Below are positions 1 to 4,716 of a stretch of DNA of 6,084 nt, piece by piece. Each line of letters opens with the position of its first letter. The first letter of the stretch is position 1. Both the position numbers and the translations under genes were made by a program. The stretch is from positions 1 to 6,084 of the forward strand of contig PCVQ01000009.1 of assembly GCA_002796025.1 (NCBI GenBank), read 5' to 3'. The stretch is from Candidatus Peregrinibacteria bacterium CG11_big_fil_rev_8_21_14_0_20_46_8. Lineage in GTDB: Bacteria; Patescibacteriota; Gracilibacteria; UBA1369; UM-FILTER-53-11. Below the pieces are notes generated by a model. That model was not told the origin of the DNA, did no database searches, and saw nothing but the letters and a program-made list of their open reading frames with translations.

Positions 1-377
1 GTTATTTTCGTAATTTTCTTTTGCCGCGCAAATTAGCAGTCCGTGCGACAGCACAAGAGCTGGCTCGTTGGGAAAAACTGCGCGAGCAGATTATGATCGA
101 AAAGCAACAGCTTCGCGAAAAGGCTGCTGAAATTCGCGAACGTCTCAGCGAGCTGACGCTAAAAATTACCAAAAAGACGACCAAAACCGGCAAGCTCTAT
201 GGCGGCGTGCACGCAAAAGATATTGTTGATGCCCTAAAAGCAGAGGCAAAAATCGAGGTGCCGGAAGAAGCCGTACTCTTGAAAGAGCCGATTAAAGAGG
301 CCGGTGAGCACGAAGTTGGTTTGCAACTTGCCGAAGACGTTTCTGCGACGGTCAAAGTTGCAGTCAGCGGCGAGTAA
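1..377 (+). CDS. rplI: 50S ribosomal protein L9 (bL9), 5' end outside window
   Basis: bL9 binds 23S rRNA at the base of the L1 stalk and helps maintain reading frame. The frame is open from base 3, and its first codons read YFRNFLLPRKLAV. This matches the bL9 signature GYxRNFLxPxxxAVxAT, which begins near residue 24-25 in E. coli. About 24 N-terminal residues therefore lie before the window, and the TTG at 21 is not the start. After the N-domain comes a charged connecting helix (ARWEKLREQIMIEKQQLREK), then the C-terminal domain with the typical GKLYGGVHAKDI, LKEPIKEAGEHEV and SATVKVAV segments. The 124 visible codons plus about 24 missing ones give the usual family length of about 148. ruvX follows 16 bp downstream on the same strand, so co-transcription is likely. 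Brown et al. 2015, as I recall it, reported bL9 missing from some CPR lineages, so its presence narrows placement. Confidence 0.96.
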   Translation, partial: YFRNFLLPRKLAVRATAQELARWEKLREQIMIEKQQLREKAAEIRERLSELTLKITKKTTKTGKLYGGVHAKDIVDALKAEAKIEVPEEAVLLKEPIKEAGEHEVGLQLAEDVSATVKVAVSGE

Positions 378-393
378 GCAGCTTGATGCAATC

Positions 394-795
394 ATGAAAA
401 TTCTTGCCCTGGATTACGGCACAAAACGCATTGGTTACGCAGTGAGCGATCCCGATCGCACCGTTGCTTTTGCGCGGGAATCGTTTGAGGCAGAACCTCA
501 AGTGGATGCTATACAGCAAGTAAAAAATATTATTGCAGAAGAGGGGATAGGTGAGATTGTTATCGGTGCACCACTTGGTGAGGAGAATGAAGAGACGCCA
601 ATGTCACAGCGCGCCCGCGAATTTGGAGCACAAATTCAAGAAGCCACAGGAATCACTCCGCACTTTATCGACGAATCCGGCTCTAGCGATGAAGCCCTCA
701 GTAAAATACCCCTCCGAAAAGACCGCCGCGACAAATCACTCCTCAATGCATTCGCTGCACAGGTTATTTTGGAGCGTTATATGAGCTGCTTGTAA
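394..795 (+). CDS. ruvX: YqgF/RuvX-type RNase H-fold protein (putative Holliday junction resolvase or pre-16S rRNA nuclease)
   Basis: 133 residues, close to the family's usual ~138. YqgF/RuvX proteins are RNase H-fold nucleases linked to 16S rRNA 5'-end maturation and proposed to act on Holliday junctions. Visible motifs are DYGTKRIGYAVSD (residues 7-19, first catalytic Asp D7), the strand IVIGAPLGEENEETPMSQRAREF (residues 55-77, family form VGLPLnmdG.e..qa.rar.F), and DES at 93-95 where the family has DER, keeping acidic E94. The C-terminal helix NAFAAQVIL (118-126) matches family DxxAAxxIL but has Asn118 where the last catalytic Asp is expected. D113 is five residues earlier and might compensate. 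The loop before the helix also looks short. I chose ATG 394 because MKILALDYG is the normal N-terminus; extending upstream would overlap rplI in another frame. No Shine-Dalgarno is seen. The stop lies inside the 3' end of the convergent regulator gene. Confidence 0.88.
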   Translation: MKILALDYGTKRIGYAVSDPDRTVAFARESFEAEPQVDAIQQVKNIIAEEGIGEIVIGAPLGEENEETPMSQRAREFGAQIQEATGITPHFIDESGSSDEALSKIPLRKDRRDKSLLNAFAAQVILERYMSCL

Positions 796-1550
796 ATCTG
801 ACGCTTGTAAAAATCTGCAATCGGTTTTGAATGAATAAAAGTCGACTTGAGCCTGCCAGTGGTCGCTCGCTCTATCATCTGCACATAGTCATTGCCTTCA
901 AATGCTGTTATCCAAAATGGTTTTTGATCGTCAGCAACCATAACTGATTTTCGATCTTCGTGCTGGTCACGCTCTGCATTAAAATCAACAATTTCGCGTG
1001 TTTTAGGTCCCTCACATGTTACTACCACAAAAGCATTTCCACCCTTTTTAAGTCGGGTTCCAACGAACTGTTTTTCAACTGGAATTAAATTATATGTCTC
1101 ATTTAAATCTTCCCAATTTCCAAACGAGAGCACGCTATGCCAGCCTAATCCTGCAAGATCGAGATATCGCTGCACGCTCTCCTCTTCATTAAGCTCTTCA
1201 ATACCACGCGTTGCATCAAAGCTACTTGGGCGTTCTGCAGATTCAATACCTTTGAGCAAACCAATTAAGCGCTTCTGTTTTTGCTGCTCATTCTCAAGTT
1301 TGCCGATGAGTTTTTTAAGCGATTTTACTACAAGATTATTTTTCCATGATGAATTTGCGGGAGCTATGAGTTCAAGTTTCTTCAAATTTTCAAATGCTCG
1401 GTACAATGTTGATTTACTAATCTTTAAAGCAGCGACAGCATCGGCAATCGAACAGCCCGGATGTTTTTGAATAAAGAGAAAGAGCTGAGCCTCTGCTTCA
1501 GATAAGGCAGCTCTTTTTAAAACTGACATGGTGCGTTGCTCGGATACCAT
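777..1550 (-). CDS. TrmB-like winged-helix transcriptional regulator
   Basis: 257 residues. Residues 15-62 form a winged helix-turn-helix of the TrmB type (AALSEAEAQLFLFIQ, then SIADAVAALKISKSTLYRAFENLKKLELI). A basic coiled-coil-like helix follows (about 75-100, KSLKKLIGKLENEQQKQKRL), then an alpha/beta C-terminal domain of ~150 residues. The C-domain ends in VQMI...STFIHSKPIADFYKRQI, which resembles the effector or dimerisation half of TrmB-like proteins, but I recognise no sugar-binding residues, so the ligand is unknown. It is probably a cytoplasmic DNA-binding regulator. It is divergent from the Cys-rich gene at 1695 and could control it and itself through the shared 144-bp spacer. ATG 1550 is chosen because a good promoter ends 9 bp before it; ATG 1529 (249 residues) is possible. 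Neither has a Shine-Dalgarno. The 3' end overlaps ruvX by 19 bp. Confidence 0.72.
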   Translation of the reverse strand: MVSEQRTMSVLKRAALSEAEAQLFLFIQKHPGCSIADAVAALKISKSTLYRAFENLKKLELIAPANSSWKNNLVVKSLKKLIGKLENEQQKQKRLIGLLKGIESAERPSSFDATRGIEELNEEESVQRYLDLAGLGWHSVLSFGNWEDLNETYNLIPVEKQFVGTRLKKGGNAFVVVTCEGPKTREIVDFNAERDQHEDRKSVMVADDQKPFWITAFEGNDYVQMIERATTGRLKSTFIHSKPIADFYKRQIYKQLI

Positions 1551-1559
1551 AGAGGTATG

Positions 1560-1588
1560 ACATTAAGACAATATCTACAACTTGTCAA
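1560..1588 (-). promoter_or_regulatory. Predicted sigma-70-type promoter of the TrmB-like gene
   Basis: On the minus strand a perfect -35 TTGACA (plus 1583-1588) is followed by a 17-bp spacer and TAATGT (plus 1560-1565, 3 of 6 matches to TATAAT). Only 9 bp separate the -10 from ATG 1550, so the transcript would start within a few bases of the codon, giving a leaderless message or, for ATG 1529, a ~24-nt leader. A small dyad ACAA-C-TTGT (1577-1585) overlaps the -35 and could be an operator, but it is too short to insist on. Confidence 0.55.
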
Positions 1589-1658
1589 TTCCCATGGAAA
1601 TAGGAATCTTTCTAATCTGTAAAAATGAAAAAAATCAGTCAAAAATGATAAGGCCGGA

Positions 1659-1686
1659 TTAAAAAATCGGAAGAGATATCTACTAT
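1659..1686 (+). promoter_or_regulatory. Weak candidate promoter of the zinc-ribbon gene
   Basis: TTAAAA (1659-1664) is followed by a 16-bp spacer and TACTAT (1681-1686), each matching four of six consensus bases. The -10 ends 8 bp before ATG 1695, so initiation would be at or next to the start codon. A purine-rich GGAAGAG at 1669-1675 lies about 19 bp from the ATG, too far for a normal Shine-Dalgarno. Confidence 0.3.
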
Positions 1687-1694
1687 TCAAGTAT

Positions 1695-3353
1695 ATGCAA
1701 ACCTGTTTAACCTGTAGGAGTCCATTTACCACTAACGCCGCCGACCACGCATTTTACGCGCGCCTCGAAGTACCTGCGCCACAGCACTGCGTATTATGCC
1801 GACGCGTCCAGCTTATGGCATGGCGGAATGAGCGAACGCTATATGGAGCAAGTTGCCAAAAATGTAATCGCACTATGGTTTCATGCTTCTCTCCAAATTC
1901 TCAATTGCACATTATATGCCCATCCTGCTGGTGGAGCGATGATTTTGATCCATTACTCTCCGGCCGAGATTTTGATTTTAGCCGTCCATTTTTTGAGCAA
2001 TTTTGGGAGCTCATGCATGCAACCCCTATCGGTGCGCTTTTCATCGCCTCTTCCGAAAATTCTGAATACTCTAATTTTGCAGTAAACAATAAAGACTGCT
2101 ACATGGTGACTGCAAGCGATAATAATCAAGACACCCTCTATGCCGACAATTCCAATGGCAACAGCGATTCATGCGACATCTCATTTGTGCATAAGGGTGA
2201 ATTAAATTATGACTGCGTCGATCTTGTTGGATGCTATAGCTGCATAGGCTCGCAAAATCTTAAAAATTCAAACTTCTGTCGCTACTCACGCGATCTTATT
2301 AACTGCTCAGACTGCATCGGGTGTGTGGGCTTACGCAATAAGCAATACTGTATTCTGAATCGGCAGTTTACTAAAGAGCAATTTGAGAAAGCGAAAGAAA
2401 AAATGGAACTTCAAACACACACAGGAGTTGCACGGCTTATGGCTCATATGTATGCACTCGAAAAAAAACAACCACACAAATTTTCTCAAAATATCAATGC
2501 AGAAAGCTGCACCGGCAACTATATTGTAAATTCAAAAGACTGCCGTGAATGTTTTGACATGGAAAATTGCCAAGACTGCACATACTCGATATTTGGTGAT
2601 CGAACCAAAGATGCATATGATATTTACGGCGCACCCGGCAGCGAGCTCGTCTATCAAAGTGTTGCTATTGTAGAGAGCTACAATATGCAATTTGACTGTC
2701 TGGCATGGCCTGGCTCAAATGATGTTTCATACTCATTTTTAACACGGGGAGCAAAAAACTCTTTTGGCTGCGTCTCTCTCAAAAAAAATACATACTGTAT
2801 TTTGAATAAGCAGTATTCGAAAGAGGAGTATGAAAAATTACGCACCCGAATTGTAGAACATATGGAGCGAACAGGGGAATATGGACAGTTTTTCCCGCTC
2901 AAATATTCGCCTTGGTCATATAATGAAACTATTGCTCAAGATTATGCACCAAAGACAAAGGAGCAGGTAGCGGCACTCGGTGGACGATGGGAAGATAATC
3001 TCCCCGGTACCTTTGGCAAGCAAACGCTATCCAATATTCCAGACAACATCACAGAGGTTGCGGCATCAATTACAAAAGAGATTCTTGCCTGCACCGAGTG
3101 CGAACGGAATTTTAAAGTAATTTCACAAGAGCTGAAATTTTATAAACAGCAGGGAATTCCTCTGCCAATAAAATGTCCAACATGCAGATATCGTGCACGA
3201 CTCGCACAAAGAAATCAACGCCAACTCATTGAGCGTCAATGTATGAATGAGCCATGCCAAAACCGCTTTCAAACAACCTATACAAAAGAGCGACCACAAA
3301 TCATTTATTGCGAAACATGCTACTTATCTACTGGTGCCAGGGGGCAGAATTGA
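1695..3353 (+). CDS. Cys-rich multi-zinc-ribbon protein (CPR-type, function unknown)
   Basis: 552 residues with 35 cysteines (about 6%) and no signal peptide or membrane segment. The N-terminus is a zinc ribbon: C4-x2-C7, FTTNAADHAFYARLEVPAP, C32-x2-C35, then RNER. This resembles the zf-trcl type of 'probable zinc-binding domain' (CxxC...FT..eq.FY....P..C..CR). CxxC pairs follow at 54/57 and 75/78, then WWSDDFD and FDFSRPFFEQF. Residues ~120-390 are a Cys/Asn-rich solenoid-like region with two copies of YCILN(R/K)Q(F/Y)(T/S)KE(Q/E)(F/Y)EK (about 213-237 and 362-386). The C-terminus repeats the ribbon plan: C466-x2-C469, FY...P, C494-x2-C497-R, RNQR, then pairs 516/521 and 539/542. It is probably a cytoplasmic multi-zinc or RNA/protein-binding factor; no catalytic motif is seen. 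It is divergent from the TrmB-like gene. The last six codons and the stop lie within the antisense tRNA gene. Confidence 0.85.
   Translation: MQTCLTCRSPFTTNAADHAFYARLEVPAPQHCVLCRRVQLMAWRNERTLYGASCQKCNRTMVSCFSPNSQLHIICPSCWWSDDFDPLLSGRDFDFSRPFFEQFWELMHATPIGALFIASSENSEYSNFAVNNKDCYMVTASDNNQDTLYADNSNGNSDSCDISFVHKGELNYDCVDLVGCYSCIGSQNLKNSNFCRYSRDLINCSDCIGCVGLRNKQYCILNRQFTKEQFEKAKEKMELQTHTGVARLMAHMYALEKKQPHKFSQNINAESCTGNYIVNSKDCRECFDMENCQDCTYSIFGDRTKDAYDIYGAPGSELVYQSVAIVESYNMQFDCLAWPGSNDVSYSFLTRGAKNSFGCVSLKKNTYCILNKQYSKEEYEKLRTRIVEHMERTGEYGQFFPLKYSPWSYNETIAQDYAPKTKEQVAALGGRWEDNLPGTFGKQTLSNIPDNITEVAASITKEILACTECERNFKVISQELKFYKQQGIPLPIKCPTCRYRARLAQRNQRQLIERQCMNEPCQNRFQTTYTKERPQIIYCETCYLSTGARGQN
2331..2405 (+). 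repeat. Internal protein repeat, copy 1 (YCILNRQFTKEQFEK)
   Basis: This segment encodes residues 213-237 of the zinc-ribbon protein. It aligns without gaps to residues 362-386, 149 residues later, sharing YCILN, Q, KE and EK. The DNA is also similar (both contain ATACTGTATT), pointing to an ancestral internal duplication of a module ending in a charged helix. Confidence 0.7.
2778..2852 (+). repeat. Internal protein repeat, copy 2 (YCILNKQYSKEEYEK)
   Basis: Second copy of the 25-residue module, encoding residues 362-386. Differences from copy 1 are mostly conservative (R/K, F/Y, T/S, Q/E, F/Y), which suggests the motif is under protein-level selection. Confidence 0.7.
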
Positions 3354-3408
3354 ACTGCCGACCTCGGGCTTATGAGTCCCGCGCTCTAACCAACTGAGCT
3401 ACCCTGGC
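3332..3408 (-). tRNA. tRNA with CAT anticodon (elongator Met, or Ile2 if lysidine-modified)
   Basis: A full 77-nt cloverleaf can be folded by eye: acceptor GCCAGGG/CCCTGGC, D arm GCTC-AGTTGGTTA-GAGC, anticodon loop CTCATAA, T arm GGCAG-TTCAATT-CTGCC, discriminator A and an encoded CCA. The anticodon CAT is at 3372-3374. The acceptor is fully paired, so this is not an initiator. The anticodon stem CGGGA/GCCCG has an A-G mismatch at the loop-closing pair 31-39. Whether it is charged with Met or, after TilS modification of C34, with Ile cannot be settled by eye. Its 3' 22 bases overlap the end of the zinc-ribbon gene on the other strand. Confidence 0.95.
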
Positions 3409-3428
3409 CTACCAAAATTTGCGGGCGT

Positions 3429-3457
3429 ACTATAGCAGAGTCTACCTGTTGGCACAA
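3429..3457 (-). promoter_or_regulatory. Predicted promoter of the CAT tRNA
   Basis: On the minus strand TTGTGC (plus 3452-3457) is followed by a 17-bp spacer and TATAGT (plus 3429-3434, five of six consensus bases). The -10 lies 20 bp before the tRNA 5' end, leaving a short 5' leader for RNase P. The spacing is ideal but the -35 is weak. The element sits in the 57-bp gap after the 333-residue gene, so the tRNA may have its own promoter as well as read-through. Confidence 0.45.
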
Positions 3458-3465
3458 ATGGAGGA

Positions 3466-4467
3466 TTAATCATGAAGAACCATCACCGCAGTCGGACACA
3501 CACGCCCATACTCCATTCTATCTAAATTATCCGCAACATAGGTCGCTGCCACATCTGCAAATGGCGGGCTTGGAGGATCACCAGAGCATTTGATACAAAT
3601 ATTATTTTCGTATTCAAGAATGCCAATAATACACTTGGCAAAGTGTTGACGGAGTGCATCTTCACCAACCAAAAATTGAGACCATAAGCGATCCTGCGGA
3701 CTTTCAGGATCGCCAAAATCCCGCAACATTATAAAACGATTTTCTCCTTCCAGATTGTACTTAATAAGTTGATCTAACAAAGTCACCGCCCGTGTTTCAA
3801 TATGGCGATTCAATAATCCACGTGCGGCCAATCTTGTTTTTGCTCGCTCTCGCAGTCTTTCAAATTCTTGTATCCACTTATATTCAGTATCACTGAGCGA
3901 CTGTCCTGATGGAGCAATTTGTAATTCCTCGCGTGCGTCTCTAAAGCCCCTGGGATGAAATGCAATAGAAGCGCCAATACCGTTCATAGCAGCATATCCA
4001 TCTAATAAATCAGTAACAGTACCCATTTGTTGCCTGACAAAAGTAAAATGATCATCAGGATTCTTCACTGCACCTTGCAACGCTTCGCGCCTTTTGCGTG
4101 CTGATTTTGCAGCACTGCCTCCAAATTTTGGCGCTGTTCTAAAAGTAATATTTGGAAAGCCTCGGCGAATACTTTGGATCAGCTCATGGGCATCAAAGGT
4201 AACCGGCCATCCAAAAACTACCGGAACAGCAATATTGATATCATCACGTACCTGTTCGCGCTGGGCAGCTACAGTCCGATGAATCGTAGCGAGATATTCA
4301 GCAAACACTTCCTTAATTTGTGGAACAACAGATTGCTCCAGGGGAAAAGTTTTTGATTCCCGAATGCGAATCTCATTTTTATCAGCACCTCCCACTACGG
4401 TTGTAGTGAGTTTTAATTCATCTTCTCTACGGCCGTAAACCGCAGATGCTATTCCAAATGCTTCCAT
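3466..4467 (-). CDS. Hypothetical protein, 333 residues, no family recognised
   Basis: I do not recognise this protein. It is soluble-looking, with no signal peptide or membrane span. Residues 1-85 look alpha/beta, with strand-like LKLTTTVVGG and INIAVPVVFGWPV around a helix at 46-73. A very basic stretch KFGGSAAKSARKRREAL (114-130) could contact nucleic acid. A helical segment follows (DTEYKWIQEFERLRERAKTRLAARG, ~193-217), then a C-terminal part with four cysteines (C279, C291, C294, C324) including CIKC, a possible metal site, and a Pro-rich DPPSPP. The reading is intact with sensible composition, so it is a real gene. It sits between two tRNA genes on the same strand and has a good predicted promoter. 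ATG 4467 gives the fullest reading. There is no Shine-Dalgarno; the upstream bases are pyrimidine-rich. Confidence 0.75.
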   Translation of the reverse strand: MEAFGIASAVYGRREDELKLTTTVVGGADKNEIRIRESKTFPLEQSVVPQIKEVFAEYLATIHRTVAAQREQVRDDINIAVPVVFGWPVTFDAHELIQSIRRGFPNITFRTAPKFGGSAAKSARKRREALQGAVKNPDDHFTFVRQQMGTVTDLLDGYAAMNGIGASIAFHPRGFRDAREELQIAPSGQSLSDTEYKWIQEFERLRERAKTRLAARGLLNRHIETRAVTLLDQLIKYNLEGENRFIMLRDFGDPESPQDRLWSQFLVGEDALRQHFAKCIIGILEYENNICIKCSGDPPSPPFADVAATYVADNLDRMEYGRVCPTAVMVLHD

Positions 4468-4488
4468 AAGATAAAAAGAAAGGTCGGC

Positions 4489-4517
4489 ATTCTATTGGAA
4501 AGTGACCTCTTTTTCAA
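4489..4517 (-). promoter_or_regulatory. Predicted promoter of the 333-residue protein gene
   Basis: Minus-strand TTGAAA (plus 4512-4517), a 17-bp spacer and TAGAAT (plus 4489-4494); each hexamer matches five of six consensus bases. This is the best-matching promoter in the window. It starts right after the tRNA-fMet 3' end and predicts a leader of about 14 nt. Confidence 0.6.
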
Positions 4518-4520
4518 GAG
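4507..4520 (-). other. Small GAAA-tetraloop hairpin 3' of tRNA-fMet
   Basis: On the minus strand CTCTT-GAAA-AAGAG forms a 5-bp stem capped by a GNRA-type tetraloop, starting 2 nt after the tRNA CCA end. There is no U-run behind it, so it is not a convincing terminator. It could mark tRNA 3' processing. It overlaps the -35 of the next promoter, so it may be incidental. Confidence 0.3.
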
Positions 4521-4522
4521 TT

Positions 4523-4597
4523 TGGTTGCGGGGGCAGGATTCGAACCTGCGACCTCAAGGTTATGAGCCTTGCGAGCTGCCACTGCTCCACCCCGCG
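4523..4597 (-). tRNA. Initiator tRNA-fMet (CAT), intact copy
   Basis: 75 nt including an encoded CCA. Initiator features are visible: an unpaired C1-A72 at the acceptor end (5' CGCGGGG, 3' CCCCGCA then A73), A11:U24 in the D stem GAGC/GCTC, anticodon loop CTCATAA, and T arm GCAGG-TTCGAAT-CCTGC. The D loop AGTGGCA is short but keeps GG. The anticodon stem is CAAGG/CCTTG, so the usual three G:C pairs at 29-31/39-41 are A29:U41, G30:C40, G31:C39. It is followed closely by the promoter of the 333-residue gene and preceded by a broken copy of itself. Confidence 0.95.
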
Positions 4598-4630
4598 ACA
4601 ATGATAATCTTAATTTCGAACCTGCGACCT

Positions 4631-4647
4631 TCCCGATTTGATCGGGA
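4631..4647. repeat. 17-nt palindrome, copy A (TCCCGAT-TTG-ATCGGGA)
   Basis: A perfect 7-bp inverted repeat with a 3-nt centre that occupies exactly the anticodon-arm position of the broken initiator tRNA. It has the same length and core (CCCGAT-N3-ATCGGG) as the palindrome at 4678-4694. Read as a tRNA arm its loop would show CAA, but the rest of the cloverleaf is missing. Confidence 0.8.
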
Positions 4648-4677
4648 CGAGCTGCCACTGCTCCACCTCTTCTGAGA

Positions 4678-4694
4678 CCCCGATTCCATCGGGG
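4678..4694. repeat. 17-nt palindrome, copy B (CCCCGAT-TCC-ATCGGGG)
   Basis: A perfect 7-bp inverted repeat with a 3-nt centre, forming the distal 17 nt of the 27-nt insertion in the acceptor strand of the broken tRNA. The outer base pair and loop differ from copy A while pairing is kept, which is what a family of short palindromic elements shows. There is no U-run on either side, so it is not a standard terminator. Confidence 0.8.
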
Positions 4695-4716
4695 CCGCGA
4701 CGAGTGCCCAACAACT

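Larger units (their letters stand above)
1551..1694. other. Divergent intergenic region between regulator and zinc-ribbon gene
   Basis: This 144-bp AT-rich spacer is the only sizeable non-coding gap in the left half of the window. It holds the regulator promoter at 1560-1588 and a weaker candidate for the plus-strand gene. It also holds two copies of AAAAATGA (1621-1628 and 1641-1648) exactly 20 bp apart, about two helical turns, and an imperfect bulged hairpin at 1654-1670 (CCGGATT/AATCGG). Any of these could be an operator; none is strong alone. Confidence 0.5.
4615..4699 (-). pseudogene. Broken tandem copy of initiator tRNA-fMet
   Basis: Aligned with the intact initiator next door, this stretch keeps a 20-nt block covering the D-arm region (4648-4667) and a 16-nt block covering the variable loop and 5' T arm (4615-4630), both identical. 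The 17-nt anticodon arm between them is replaced by a same-length perfect hairpin (4631-4647). The 5' acceptor is split by a 27-nt insertion (4668-4694); the flanking bases CCGCG (4695-4699) complete the acceptor on the other side. The 3' half of the T stem, the acceptor strand and CCA are absent, so it cannot fold or be charged as a tRNA. It lies 17 bp beyond the ftsB stop, probably on the ftsB transcript. Confidence 0.8.

Noticed and set aside
21..23. TTG at 21 as the start of rplI.
   Set aside because: The frame is open upstream and the upstream codons encode YFRNFL, the conserved bL9 signature, so the gene begins before the window.
304..393. N-terminal extension of ruvX upstream of ATG 394.
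   Set aside because: It would overlap rplI in another frame and precede the normal family N-terminus MKILALDYG.
1654..1670. Hairpin CCGGATT-AAAA-AATCGG as a third member of the 17-nt palindrome family.
   Set aside because: It has the same length, but a bulge breaks the stem and the core differs from CCCGAT-N3-ATCGGG.
4631..4647. A tRNA-Leu(CAA) read from the loop of hairpin A.
   Set aside because: U33- and A37-like bases are present, but there is no acceptor pairing, no 3' T-stem strand and no CCA, so it cannot be a working tRNA.
4678..4694. Rho-independent terminator for ftsB.
   Set aside because: The GC-rich stem is strong, but no run of T follows on either strand and a tRNA gene lies downstream in the same direction.
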